A DNA stretch of 64,000 nucleotides, from assembly GCA_025201375.1 (NCBI GenBank), contig JAIWZP010000004.1:248001-312000 (forward strand), in the 5' to 3' direction. The position numbers and the translations under genes are program-made. This stretch comes from Gongronella butleri (taxonomy: Eukaryota; Mucoromycota; Mucoromycetes; Mucorales; Cunninghamellaceae). Position 1 is the first letter of the stretch, and each line of letters starts with the position of its first letter. This document shows, one piece after another, positions 1 to 16,319 of this stretch. The notes under the pieces were generated by a model that was not told where the DNA came from, did no database searches, and was given only the letters and a program-made list of their open reading frames with translations.

Positions 1-45
1 GCTGTGACAATTCAATGTTTCTCTTTTATTTTCGCCATTGCGTAG

Positions 46-1300
46 CAACTAGGGGTGCTGCAGCGTGAAAACAAACAATTGCTCGGCACGCAGCAGAATC
101 TCGAGACACAGATTGAAGCCCAAGAAGACGCGCTGGCCGCAAGTCAAAAGGAAGTTGCCATGTTGAAACGCAAGTCGCAAGGCTTGGAGACACGGCTGGA
201 CACAGAGGTAATTTAAAAAAAAAAGAAGTAGAAAAGAGGCCAGGTGACGCGCGATGACGACGGGGGTGGGCGCGCGCGAGGTGGCCAAGGTGGCGGGGAG
301 CACGCGCATCATCTTGCATGAAATTTTCGCCCATTTCGCCTCAATTGATCTTTTTTATTGTGTGACAGAGTCACCGCTACGACGCGGATCGCAGCATGTG
401 GCTGGAAACCGAATCTCACCTGACACAGCGGATAAAAGTTGGCACCACACAAACGCGGCGTGCACGCCGTGCGACCGTGTCAGCGGTGCAACAAGGATCC
501 GACACGGCATTGACCGCGTTTTGCAACCGGTGCGAGGGTCAGCGCATCAAGATGGACCTCGAATTGGCAAAGACCCAAGCGCAACACGAGCGACTCGTCG
601 CTCACCTCGAAAAGGAGCTTGTCGCGCGCCAGGCAGAGCACGACAGAGGCATGCAAAAGCACATGGATCATCTGGCCAGTGTCCAGGCCGAATTGGCCGA
701 AATCAAGCGGCTGCACGTGACTCTCATGGAAGAAAACGAGCTGCACCGCCTCGCATCATGGCCAACCCAGCAAACACTCGTCGAACCAAAGCAAATGACA
801 CTCTCCACAGGCCCACCAAGCCTCGCGTCAGAAATTAGCCAGCTGTCCGACGACAATACGCTCCTGCAAGGTACGATAATGACAAACCTTTATGCCCCAC
901 TTTTTTTTTTTCCTACCTCCCTTTTTTTTTTTGGGCCAATGTTGCCATTTTGCCGCAACTACCCCCCTCAAACTGACGCGCATTGATGAACTCGTTTTTA
1001 GATTTGCAGCAGGAAAACCAGTGTCTCAAGGAGGCAAACAAGGCATTGAGCTCGTACATGAACAAAATTCTTTCAAAGATTGTGGGCGATCACTCGCTGG
1101 TGGACATTCTCAATGTCGATGACGATCAATTGACACCCAAACCGTCGCCCGTGCCCCCCGTCGCCGACCAACGACGCGAACGGCCACGACGTAGCACCAT
1201 CTCGCATTGCACATCGGCCGAAAAGGGCTGGACACGCGCTTTCAAACGTGTCTCCATGCTTTCGTGGGCGGCTTCCAATAAGCCTCTCGCCAATGCCTAA
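46..1300 (+). CDS. coiled-coil protein, 3' part (5' end outside window)
   Basis: Three exons are visible: 46-207, 369-870 and 1002-1300. The first follows an acceptor ending at 45, so the gene starts upstream of the window. The visible 320 residues are rich in Gln, Glu, Leu and Lys with long heptad-like stretches, and they contain a CNRC pair in a loop-like section. A conserved-looking segment follows (NKALSSYMNKILSKIVGDHS), then a Pro-rich linker and a basic end. The segment resembles one I recall in uncharacterised fungal coiled-coil and Sec2-like proteins, but I cannot place it in a named family. Phases join cleanly (0, then 1). The third intron half holds two T-tracts before the acceptor at 1001. 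Function unknown; a structural or vesicle-tether role would only be a guess from the coiled coil. Confidence 0.75.
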
Positions 1301-1864
1301 ACTTTTTCCATCCTATACCACCAACCAACATGCACGTCCGTCCCTCACCGCCAATTTGGCTCTCCCTCCATACCCTTTTTTCTTTTTTTTCTGCTCCATT
1401 TGTTCCTATTTCATCGATTCTTGTGCAAATAAATCAATTGAATTGATCCGTATTCTTGATCAGACCGTTGTACATAATCCCCCAGTAACAGAAAAAGACT
1501 GTCATCACGTCTAGCTAAGGCTGGCGCGCGCGACAAAACGAGGCAAGACCGCCTATTTAGAGGCCAAAAAGTAAAAAACGCGCCCGTGCGACAAGCACAC
1601 AGGGGTTTTTTTCATTGTCCATCCAACTTGGCAAGTACCCACCTCTCGTCACTGCTCGCAGCCACGCTTTCGATACAGCTTTGGCTAAGTATTGTCATCA
1701 CGTTTCAAGAATTTTTGTTAAAAATCAAGAAGGAAAGAGCATCAAAGCAAGAGGGGCGGGCGGACTTTTATAATAAAATTTGGCCCAGAAGCCACAATTT
1801 TTTTTTCTTTCTTGCCCTTCCTTTTTTTTTTTTTTCCTTGTTCGACACCTTGATCTTGCAAGCC

Positions 1865-4056
1865 ATGGTTGCCAAAAACAAGCTGTCTGTAACCGACACG
1901 TTTATTAAAAATGTCGTAAACAAGCCGCAGGTGTTTTTTGACAACAACCCTGCGCTTGTGGAGCAATCCATTGCACTGACAAAGCACCTCTACGACACTG
2001 GTAAAGAAAGCGATTGGCGACTTTTTATTGCAGATCTTGCCTCATTCACACGATTTTCCACGTCTTGTCTCATTTTTATAGCCAAACAGCACGAGGTTGA
2101 AACGTTTTCGCCCTTTACAGAGCTTCTCACCGAGGGGTTTGACCACGATCAGATCTGGGAGGAGCTGACGACACAGAACGAGCCGTTTTTGTCGTATTGC
2201 CAGGCGTCGTTGCAGCAATTCACCAAGCAATGGGACACCCTCGACCACGACGGCAGCGACATGGGCGCCTCCAGCGACCAGAACGATGAGATGGACGCCA
2301 TGGACGCCGACAGTGACGAATTGATGCCATCCGACGATGAAATCGACCAATCCGACGACGCCCTCGATGCCATGGACGACGACCACGACATGGACGAGGA
2401 CGATGAGGAATTGGACGCCGAGGACATCGAGCAAGAGGAAAACGAGGACGAAGAAAGGTAAGAAACAGGATGGAAAACCTGGGGAAAAGGAGCCAAAAGT
2501 GCTTATTCGTTGTTTTTTCCTTCTTTTTTTCTGTATAGTGACGATCTCGACGAGCCGGCTGCGCCCACCAAGGTTTCTGAGGTGGACGATGATTTCTTCA
2601 ACCTCGAGGAATTCAACAAGTGGACGGAAGAACAAGAGGATCTGGACATGCAATCCGATCGCGAGGACGACGATGACGAAATCGACTTTGACAATGACCT
2701 TGACGATGAGGAAGGCGACGAAGACGACGAGCTCATGCGCGCTGCCGGTAAAAAAAAAAAAAAAAAAAAAAAAATGAGATGAGACGCGCTAGTTGCTCAC
2801 ACAATTTCTTCTGTTTTTGATTTTTTTTTTTTTAAAAAAGATCTCAAATTCGACGACTTTTTTGCTCCGCCTCGCAAGCGCGGCGGGCGCAAGCAGGTGT
2901 CGTTTGCGCGCCGCGACGAGGATAAGGATGAAGATGACGATGACATGGGCATGGATGTGGATGAGGAGGCCGAGGAAGACGAGGAGCAAGATGACCACGT
3001 CGAACAGGACGAAGAAAACGACGATGACGACGACGCGCCCGCACAGCCGCGCAGCCTGTTTGACGACGACGAGCCCCAGCTGGACGCGCAGGGCCAGGTG
3101 AAATCCAAGTTCCAGCTGCAACAAGAGCGGATACAAGCACAAATCGACCAATACGAGCAAGAAAATGTCGAGGGCCGCCATTGGACGCTTCGCGGCGAGG
3201 CCACCGCCAAGGCACGCCCCGTCAACAGCCTTCTCGAAGAGGACCTCGAATTCGACCACTCGGTCAAGCCCGTCCCCGTCATCACACAAGAAGTCACCAC
3301 CGCACTCGAAGATATCATCAAGGAACGCATCAAAGACGTAAGCTCCCCATTTTATGACGAATTCATCGAATTTCTCAAAAAAAAAGGTTCAATTGGCTCA
3401 CGTTTTTTTATCATTAGAATAATTTTGACGACGTGGAGCGCAAGCAGGATCCCACGCTGCGGCCATTTTTGCCGTCCAAGCGCGTGGAATTGCAAGATTC
3501 GGCGTCCAAAAAGTCGCTTGCGGAGCTGTACGAGGATGAATACGCCAAGATCAGCACGGGTAGCACGGCCAATGAAAAGGACGACGCGCTCGCCAAGGAG
3601 CACGAAGAAATCACGTCGCTTTTCCAGACGCTGTGCCACAAGCTCGATGCCCTCAGCAACTTCCACTTTACCCCCAAGCAGGCCCAGCCCGAGCTGACCG
3701 TCGTCAGCAATGCCGCCTCCATCAGCATGGAAGAGGTCATCCCCGTCAATGTGTCCGACGCCACCCTCCTGGCCCCAGAGGAAGTCTACGACAAGCCCGC
3801 CGCAGACGTCAAGGACCGCTCCGAAATGGACCAGGACGAACGCAAGCGCGCACGCAAGGCAAAGAAGATGCAAAAGAAGAAGGACCGCGCCATCAAGGAA
3901 AAGGAGCGCCAGCTGCTCCAGCCAAAGGTCGCAGAGCGCCACGAAAAGACAAAGGCCGTCAAGGAACTCATGTCGCAAAAGAACGTCACCATGATCGGAA
4001 AGGACGGAAAGCAGATCAAAAAGGACAAAAAGATCACGTCCGCATCGCTGTTTTAA
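1865..4056 (+). CDS. MPP10: U3 snoRNP protein MPP10
   Basis: Exons 1865-2000, 2082-2457, 2539-2747, 2841-3337 and 3418-4056 give 618 residues, close to the family's 590-680. Mpp10 is a nucleolar component of the small-subunit processome and works with Imp3 and Imp4 in early pre-18S rRNA cleavage. The N-terminal part reads LYDTAKQ...FSPFTELLTEGFD.EQIWE-like, as in the family. The middle is very acidic (several Asp/Glu runs), followed by the conserved RHWTLRGEATAKARPVNSLL block, the FDDVERK motif at about residues 409-415 and a Lys-rich C-terminal tail. The second exon joins in phase with LYDT-A-KQ, which supports removing an 81-nt in-frame intron that could otherwise be read through. The start is the first ATG after a T-rich leader. 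AATAAA lies 160 nt after the stop. Confidence 0.95.
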
Positions 4057-4216
4057 AATGTCACGCACTCCCCATTTTCATTCAATTTATACGCGCATTT
4101 TTTTGTATATTTTCTTTTTTATTTTCATTGACCTCATCCCCTTGTTTCCCCTTTTCCCCTTCTTTTTGTTTCTCTTTTTTTCTGCATCCTGGATATCATC
4201 GTTTTGTACACTGCAC

Positions 4217-4222
4217 AATAAA
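4217..4222 (+). terminator. AATAAA polyadenylation signal of MPP10
   Basis: A canonical AATAAA hexamer sits about 160 nt downstream of the MPP10 stop, after a long T/C-rich 3' UTR. No competing signal is nearer. Confidence 0.55.
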
Positions 4223-4639
4223 CCTGCCATTTACACATAATCATAACCATTTTTTTTCGGTCAAAAGACGCACATCGCTCGAATTTTTACCTTGAATCCG
4301 CATGCTAACAGGGCAACCAAAGATGAAATCGGGCGAGCCGAATCGCGTGGTGGGTGACACGATAGCACATTTGCATAATGTCCCCTATTGCAAGCCTGAA
4401 TTTACGCTTTTGGAATATTTGAAGCCATACTGCTCTATAATACTAAGAGAGTGGATGTCACAAATGTACTTTTTGCTACTTTGTAGCCCTGTTTCACGCG
4501 TAATGTGTCTCTCAATAATTGCAAGTAAACCATGTGCTAGCCGAAAAATTGGCGATTTAACCACTTTTAATGTATTTCGGTCGTTCATCGACAAACTTGC
4601 AATCCAAAAGGGATCTTCTCTTTGTCGTTCTGCTCTTTC

Positions 4640-5475
4640 AAGCTTTCTCGTTCAAATGAGCCTAGCCACGAGGCACTGCGGCGGCTAAATGGCGCGCAAC
4701 AATGACATTTGAAAATCTCGATTTTCATGGGGGTACTGTCGTGGATCCGAAAATTGAGGAATTCAAGTCCTCAGATCGCCAAGCCATTCAACCACATGGT
4801 ACGCGCACCTCATTCACCAACAGAAATGCTTTAAAAACCAGGAGTCCATTGACTGGTTTCCGCGTAAATCGAGAAAAGCTGCAAATTTTCAGGTCAAGGA
4901 AAAGTCGACGAGGATCGGCCGCAGCGCCGTGAAAGCCATGTCACTAGAAAGCTGACGACTTGCTGCGTACTTAACTGCCGGTGATCAGTGAAGAAGATGG
5001 GTTTTGGGTGATCTTGAAGCAAATAAAAAAACATTGATGATTTTCGACGCGTGAAAAACCGCGTCAATATCTCCAGTATCCACTTTCGGTGCTCATCAAA
5101 TTCATGCTTCTCGGGCAAAACTTGCTTATGGACGCGTCGGCGCGGCTCTACAAGCGTGTTTTTCCCGTGCAATTCGCCGTTGAAATTAAATCATAAATCG
5201 CGGATTGCTCGCCACCCAGCAATTGGACCCCACTCACTCTTGGCATTTCACGTGGTTTCTCCACTCAGGCTCACATGTGTGTTAGTTTTGAGCAAATCAG
5301 GAGACCCATTTTTCAACTTTTTGGTTTGGGAGCTCGACACGAATAAATTTTGAAATGCGTGCCGCCCGCTCTCAATGACGCTTAGCCGCTAAAAATCGCG
5401 TCCTTCTAGAGTTCCTTGCTGATTTTTCACGGTGTAGTGGGTTTCGGGGCTCTGCAGAGCCCGGTTGGTGAGTGG
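4640..5475 (+). repeat. dispersed repeat R1, copy 1
   Basis: This segment aligns by eye with 33154-33990 and 54900-55700 on the plus strand, and with 23645-24290 on the minus strand. Shared blocks occur in the same order: TTCAAATGAGCC near 4653, a GGGGTACTGTCGTGGAT-like block near 4731, an AAAACCAGGAGTCCATTGACT-like block near 4833, ATGGACGCGTCGGCGCGGCT near 5129, and a TTTTTCAACTTTTTGG-like block near 5310. Stops interrupt every long frame, and no frame stays open in all copies. It therefore looks like a decayed, probably non-coding or long-dead mobile element and not a gene. Confidence 0.75.
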
Positions 5476-5479
5476 CACG

Positions 5480-6751
5480 CGAATTTGCCATAAAAACAAA
5501 AATCTATAGATCTTCTCCTTGGCATCTCGCCCAAATGGTCTCAAAATTGAAAGAGGTGTTGATTGACCCAAGCAGATCGTGACGCCAGTGTTGATCTTTA
5601 TCATTGGCTAGTAAAACATCGCAACATACATGGAGATTGGGGCCAAAACACGCTGATGATGAATAAAACTTGCCGAGACCTCGACCTATTCATCTCAAAA
5701 CGCTGGCACGTTAATCGAATGATCGCACACACGTTCATCCCACATAGTATCACCTGCTGATTGACCGTGTCGCGGCCACAGTAACGCTAATAACCGCCAA
5801 TTCGCCCTTTTTTCGCGTTTTGGTATTTTGGCCGAGATAAATGTGCGATCCTCACCGGCATTCTATTGTTCCTTTGGCAGGTGGCAATCCTGTGTGCCAC
5901 TCAGGATAGACCGACGTGCTCTGATGTTGGTCGAATTGACCATAAATCAACTGTTTTTCGACATTTTGAGATTTGATCCATATAATTTCCTTTGTACAAT
6001 GGCTCAGTTTGTCATGAAAAGGCATTCATTGTCTCGTTGGAGCAGATGGATGGGTATAGGATGACCCTTTTGGCTGCATGGATGCGGAGCATGACGTCAA
6101 TTCAAGTTCATCCACGCCCAATTTCACATCCATGAAGGCATGACCCAACGAGTCCACGCGCCCGGGTCACAGGTGGGCTGCATCATGTTCAGGTTTGCAG
6201 AAACCAAAAAAAAAAGGGGGGGGAGTGATCACGTCTTGGCGCGTCCATCAAGGCCGTGCACGTGTGTTTTTGCACCAAAACGCGTGCCTAATTGCCGTGG
6301 ACGCATGCATTTTCATGCAGCCGAATGAAGAATTTCCAAAGAGTTGTCTGTTTGTTTATTTTTTGGGTGCTGATGGTACAATAAAAATGCATAAAAATGG
6401 GGAACGACATGGTTTGCGTGGGCGACGGACGATAGAAAAAAAAAAAAGGAGAGACGGCCATGAACTTTTTTTTTGTCATTTCTAAATTGGCATAAATCAG
6501 GCGTGAAGATCATCATATGCTCATTTTTGCCCTCCCTTTTTGGGAAAATAAGGACAAAATGAGTAGATTTTGCGTAATGGGAAACATGGAAAACGATTTG
6601 CCGGGTATGAAGAACTACATATGAGATGACGAGACGAGCGACAGGGGTGGGTGGGATACAAAGGACGAGGAGGGGACCGGGGAAGGGAGGGAATGGGCCA
6701 AAAATCAAAAAAAAAAGAAAAAACGGGACGCGTCTTTTTTTTTTTTTTTTT
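5480..6751. other. intergenic, no gene seen
   Basis: This stretch is AT-rich and shows only short frames with no recognisable protein. Around 6195-6480 it carries several A/T homopolymer runs. The right end is the 3' flank of the minus-strand gene that stops at 6752, with a long A/T tract at 6735-6753 just past that stop. Confidence 0.5.
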
Positions 6752-7906
6752 TTACTCGGGGTTGGAGCGTTTGCGATGCCATTCGACGACATTGGTTGCG
6801 GCATGGAGGCTTGCTGGGTCTTGATCGCCGAGGATGATCTTGAATCTGCCACGCTGGATGATGCGCGTGGAGCCGAGCGAATGCCATGTTTCTGAAGCGT
6901 CCATGAGCGAGTAATGGGACACATGGTCGTAAAGCGAGGGAGGTTTGGCCACGGCTGGGCCACCATGGGCGTCGTTGTGGTGATGGTGTTGGTGATGGTG
7001 ATGGTGATGCTGAGGCTTCCAAAAGCGATCATCCATGATGCTCAAATGGTGCGCATGGCGCATCGTATTGGAAATGGACGTGGAAGATCCCGTTGAGCGC
7101 GGTCTGCGCGTGTCCAATGGCTTGTTTGTAGCACCAAGCGGTTGGTGGTGATGCAATTGCGGATGAGACTGCGATTGGGACATGCCCGAGGTGGAGGAAG
7201 AGGAAGAGGTTGTGGTGAGCACAGAGGAACGTGGCGGCGAGAGATTCGGGCGCGCCCATGGTTCGTCCAATGGCTCATCTTCCTCTTGATCGGTGTCCGA
7301 GGCATCCGAAAGGTCATCATGGCCGGCTCGTCGGCCAAAAGGAAGCATGTTGTTGTTGGCGCGTGGCGGCAAACAAGGCGGCGGCGGCGACGGCGCCATA
7401 TTCGGGGAAACAGGCGCCATCATCTTATCATTTGGGATCACCGCTCGCATTGCCGCTGCATGGTGATGTTGAGCATCATGAGCGTCAATTTGGGCATCCG
7501 AGTTCGAGTCCGAGTCGGTCGCATCGTCATTTATATCCATTTCGTCATTGTCTTTCTTGTCATAGCGGCTGCGGCGCACCTTGATGCCGGCGTGAAAGGC
7601 AAATTGACTGGCCGTCAGGTCTTGCGTCTCAATGGTGCTGGTGTCCACCGTGTTGGCCCGCGGACGACGACGAATGCACTTTTCAGTAGCGGCAGCAGCC
7701 ACCAATTGCGACAATGGTCGTGCAGGTGGGTCCAATGGCTGGTTCAACACCCATTTCCGCGACAGCTTGGCCAGCCCGCGGCGCCACAAGCTCTTTGTGC
7801 GGATCAGGTCGTCTTCATCGCCGAACTCGCACGAAAAGGGGCACGACAGCGGCCGCTGCTGGAGCCTGACGCGGTCCAATGGCATGTCGGAAGTTGGAAA
7901 CACCAT
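6752..7906 (-). CDS. hypothetical low-complexity protein with GRFKI motif
   Basis: A single uninterrupted frame encodes 384 residues. I do not recognise the family. The N-terminal 60 residues are ordered-looking, with a basic segment RTKSLWRRGLAKLSRKW. The middle is rich in Asp, Ser, Pro and His, with acidic runs and a poly-His tract (two blocks of four to six His). The C-terminus becomes ordered again and contains RIIQRGRFKIILGDQ. Short GRF[KTE][IV]-type motifs recur in fungal regulatory proteins and can act as docking peptides, but that is only an analogy here. GC and codon use match the neighbours, which favours a real gene. A TATA box lies about 140 nt upstream of the ATG. No intron is needed. 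Confidence 0.7.
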   Translation of the reverse strand: MVFPTSDMPLDRVRLQQRPLSCPFSCEFGDEDDLIRTKSLWRRGLAKLSRKWVLNQPLDPPARPLSQLVAAAATEKCIRRRPRANTVDTSTIETQDLTASQFAFHAGIKVRRSRYDKKDNDEMDINDDATDSDSNSDAQIDAHDAQHHHAAAMRAVIPNDKMMAPVSPNMAPSPPPPCLPPRANNNMLPFGRRAGHDDLSDASDTDQEEDEPLDEPWARPNLSPPRSSVLTTTSSSSSTSGMSQSQSHPQLHHHQPLGATNKPLDTRRPRSTGSSTSISNTMRHAHHLSIMDDRFWKPQHHHHHHQHHHHNDAHGGPAVAKPPSLYDHVSHYSLMDASETWHSLGSTRIIQRGRFKIILGDQDPASLHAATNVVEWHRKRSNPE

Positions 7907-8041
7907 CGCTCGCCCAAATTAAATAAAATTAAATGGCACAAAGATAATGTTACAAAAAAAAAAGTGATAAAAAAAAGCAAAAAGGAAAACAGACAGGACA
8001 AGGATGAATTAAAAAAGAAAAAAAAAGAAAAAAAAAGACGC

Positions 8042-8048
8042 ATTTATA
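8042..8048 (-). promoter_or_regulatory. TATA box upstream of the 6752-7906 gene
   Basis: TATAAAT reads on the minus strand about 140 nt before the start codon at 7906. It lies between a purine-rich leader and a GC-richer upstream region. Confidence 0.4.
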
Positions 8049-10088
8049 GCGTGTTGCTAGAAAGGGAGGACGCCACGGCGGCTTTTTTCAAAGGGCGTGA
8101 TCATGGATGAGCCGATCCTTGGCCATCAAGCCCAAGAAAAAAAAAAGGTCAAGGGAATGTGCAGTGAGTGAATTATCCTCCAAGCGCAAAATCACCTCAG
8201 AGAGAAAACAAAATGCTGGTAATCTTTAAAAAACTCCTGAAATCGTCTTTTGATCGTAGATGTGGGATGATAATGGGGGAGAGAAAAAAAAATCAAAAGG
8301 GGGGCATGGGCGCTGCCCTCCTTATTTTTGTTGATGGGGGGCGCTCCTTTCATCCAAATTTAACAAAATTTATGCAGCCAGTGCCCACCCTTTTTTTTTT
8401 TTCTCACTATCCACACCTGCTTTTGTCCAAATCAAGCAAACGCAGAATTATCCAATTCGCAATGCATGATGTCATTCTCTCTTTTCTTTTTTTACTTTTT
8501 TCGTGCCTGAAAAAAAAGGATGGTCATCCTCATCATGAGAGGAGAGAGGGAGGGGAAGACATGAGACATTTGCGCGCCGCGCGATTTTATGCGAGCTTTC
8601 TTTTTTGTTTGGAAGCGCGCATAGACGCACACACACAACCCCTGCGTGCATTGCATCTGTCTTTTCAAAATCTTCCGCGTGGTGCGCGTCCATGCCACGC
8701 GTGTTTGTGTTACCGTAAACAAGCCAATTCTTCATCAGCGCGCTTGTTTCTGTCGTACAGAACTTGGCACGGCGCGTCAATGCGCGTCTTGTTGTGCAAC
8801 AATATCCAAGCACACAGAGCCGGCCCAGTCCCCGACGCGCTTGGCTCCCTTTTTTTCTGCCATTCCCCTTTTTTTTGTGCCACAGCCCGCGGCAATCTCA
8901 CGTGGCACGCTAAAAGACAAGATGTCCCAATGATCAGGAAGGCATCTGATGTTTTATTCAAATCGGTCATGCCACTGCCGTTTTTTTTTTTAAATGGACG
9001 CCACCGGCAATGGCTCGTTTGTGCCTCGTCTTTTGTACAGTATTCCATCAGCAGTGTACACAATTGGATGATCAGATGCAAGCAGCAAGCAATTAAAAGA
9101 AGGGCAAAAACCATTCAACGAAACGGAGACCGCGGGTGTACAACTTGTTTTCGTTCTTTTGTGGACTCCAGGCGCGCCGAATTGAGGCCAATAGACAGCG
9201 CGGTAGCATGAGCACTCAGTGCCCGCGATTCATCGTGGCGGGCACGCGTTGAAGCACTGCCCTGGTGAAAACACATGAATAACTAAACAAAAAGAGTTAA
9301 AATGAGGTTGCACGCTCCTCACGTGCTGCCTTGTGACCTAGTGCGACCGGCACCATCTCAATGACTGCAAGTAGGTGGATGCATCGCAAATTTGATACGG
9401 CGGCACGAGCATATCATACTTGAGGCCGCCAAATAAATTAAAAAAAGGACAAAAATGAAGTAAAAAAAAAAAACCGGTTGCGAGCATTGGATGCGCTGCT
9501 CTTGGGTCAATTGCATCTGTATGGCCCTCAGTGGACCGTGATCAAACGTCAAGATGCGCATTAGAGAGGCGACGAATTACTTTTAAAAAAACGGGAAAAG
9601 GGAAGAAACCAGAGAAAAAACCCTTGGTTCACGGGCTCACGCGCGTGCGCAGCCTGTCGCTTGGCATCGCGGTGCGATTGGATGGCACTTTGAAGCGGAT
9701 CCCAAACGGAGGTTGGGCTGCGCAGCCAAAACGACGCACAGTACGGCCAATTGCTTCGAAACAAGTTCAAAACACCCATTCCAGACTAACAAAAAGGAGC
9801 TAATGCCTCGACATGGCATGGCACTGTGGCCGCGCAAGAACAAGAAAATGAGAAAGTCGAGCAAGAAAAAGAGAAGATGAGATGGCCCACGCTGAGGAAA
9901 AAAAAAAAGATGCAAGGCAAAAAAGAAAAGGGCTTGCTGTTTTTGGGCATCCTCAAAAAAAAAAAAAAAAGGCGTTGGATTCTGCTCACACGGCATTCTT
10001 TCTCTTCTTCCACTCTTCTTTTACCTTTTTTTTTCTTTTTCTTCTTGTTGCCCTTTATTGTTTCTTCATCTTTCTTGTCGCTGCTGCA
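8049..10088. other. intergenic, between divergent genes
   Basis: About 2 kb lie between the divergent minus-strand gene (start 7906) and the USP7 gene. Long frames exist, but they are T-tract-laden and resemble no protein. On the minus strand between about 9330 and 9760, two short protein-like stretches occur: one with LRSPTSVWDPLQSAIQSHRD, one with FDHGPLRAIQMQLTQEQRI. I could not join them into a consistent spliced frame, so I do not call a gene. Confidence 0.45.
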
Positions 10089-15170
<5,082 letters not shown>

Positions 15171-15292
15171 GGATCTCCCATCTGAGGAAAAACTTGTGTT
15201 TTTTATTATTTCACCCTATCTATGTATTGTATGCCTCCCTTCTCTCGTTGCTTGTCTTTTTTTTTTTTCTTTCTTGAATTGAGCCCATTTTA

Positions 15293-15298
15293 AATAAA
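15293..15298 (+). terminator. AATAAA polyadenylation signal of USP7 gene
   Basis: AATAAA lies about 120 nt after the USP7 stop codon, behind a long T-tract. Confidence 0.5.
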
Positions 15299-15519
15299 CA
15301 CACAGTGCGCATGCCCTGCATTCATCTTGAAAAACGAGCAGAAAAGAGAAAAAAAAAGGGATGGTGTCACCCAGCAATTCATGCATTCGCGCATGAATTG
15401 ACGCACGCGCCAAAAGACTGGCTGCATGGCTCAAGAGCGCTGATTGGCCCGCTGGCATCACTTATCTCCTGGGTCACACATGCCAGCGTTTTGTGCAATG
15501 CTCCCTTTTGAGGAAAGAG

Positions 15520-15526
15520 TGACTCA
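15520..15526 (+). promoter_or_regulatory. TGACTCA box 1 upstream of asparagine synthetase
   Basis: An exact TGACTCA, followed by C, lies about 800 nt before the asparagine synthetase ATG. TGACTCA is the binding site of fungal Gcn4/CPC1-type bZIP activators of amino-acid synthesis genes. Two more exact copies follow within 400 nt. Confidence 0.45.
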
Positions 15527-15604
15527 CTAGCTGGTTCTCCTTTGCTTTCCCCGGCCAATTTTTCGTTTCTTTACGATCACAGAAAAGGCAACCGATGGCA
15601 CGGT

Positions 15605-15611
15605 TGACTCA
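15605..15611 (+). promoter_or_regulatory. TGACTCA box 2 upstream of asparagine synthetase
   Basis: This is the second exact TGACTCA, about 715 nt before the ATG and 85 nt from box 1. It again has C after the motif. Confidence 0.45.
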
Positions 15612-15919
15612 CTCGCGTCAAAGTTGACATTTACGGCAAACGTGCTAGTAAAAATCCAAAAAAAAAAAAAAAATGACCGGGTCATGGACAAATTTGGCAC
15701 GGCCAAAGCGCTTGGCACTTGTCTTTTGCCTTGACCACGGGCGCCTCCGTGCGTCGCGGGCAAAGAAGCGTCATATCCATGCGCGGGTCTTGGATCATCT
15801 TTGTATTTTTTTTTAAGTGCAAAAGAAAAAAAGGCACAGGCACGCAAATCGACCTGTTGTTCCGCCATTGGCCTATCACAGCGTGCCTATCGTTGGGCGC
15901 GGATGTCCAAAGGCGCAAG

Positions 15920-15926
15920 TGACTCA
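15920..15926 (+). promoter_or_regulatory. TGACTCA box 3 upstream of asparagine synthetase
   Basis: This is the third exact TGACTCA, followed by T, about 400 nt before the ATG and 300 nt before the TATA box. It is the copy best placed to act as an upstream activating site. Confidence 0.5.
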
Positions 15927-16219
15927 TCTGGCACGTTTGCCAAATATGGACATTAGATAAAGTAATGCGTGCACACGTACTTTATGGCACAACTAGGTGC
16001 GCAATGCCACGTTTGCCCTTGTCTCTATGTCCCCGTTTCTCTCTTTTTTTTATTCATTGGGAAGGAGATGGAAGCAAGGTCATGCCTATGGATGCGCGAG
16101 GGCCATTCGCGAGCGGCACAATGGGGCTGTCCATCGTGTTCCATGGGCATCAAAAGAGTCGAATAAGAAATTCCATGGGGATCACAATTTTCTACCTCCG
16201 ACTTTGACAAGGCCCTGAT

Positions 16220-16227
16220 TATAAAAA
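16220..16227 (+). promoter_or_regulatory. TATA box of asparagine synthetase gene
   Basis: TATAAAAA lies about 100 nt before the start codon and precedes a pyrimidine-rich leader, the usual fungal core-promoter layout. Confidence 0.55.
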
Positions 16228-16319
16228 GATGTCTCTCGCCATCGATTTTTTTTCCCTTTTTCCTTCACTCTTTTCTTCCTTTTGAATCCTTTTCTCTCTT
16301 TTTTTTTTTTTTTTAAACA

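Noticed and set aside
2042..2653. Open frame of about 200 codons antisense to MPP10
   Set aside because: Its Val/Leu-rich composition is the reverse reading of the Asp/Glu-rich coding stretch. It spans two MPP10 introns and resembles no protein.
3338..3417. Reading through 3338-3417 as MPP10 coding sequence
   Set aside because: The segment starts GTAAGC and ends ATTAG. Removing it joins IKD to NNFDDVERK in frame as in the family, while reading through leads into lysine-rich nonsense and another frame.
8168..9211. Long plus-strand open frame of about 347 codons between two divergent genes
   Set aside because: The translation is interrupted by phenylalanine and lysine runs from A/T tracts and has no ordered segment. 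It looks like chance openness in homopolymer-rich DNA.
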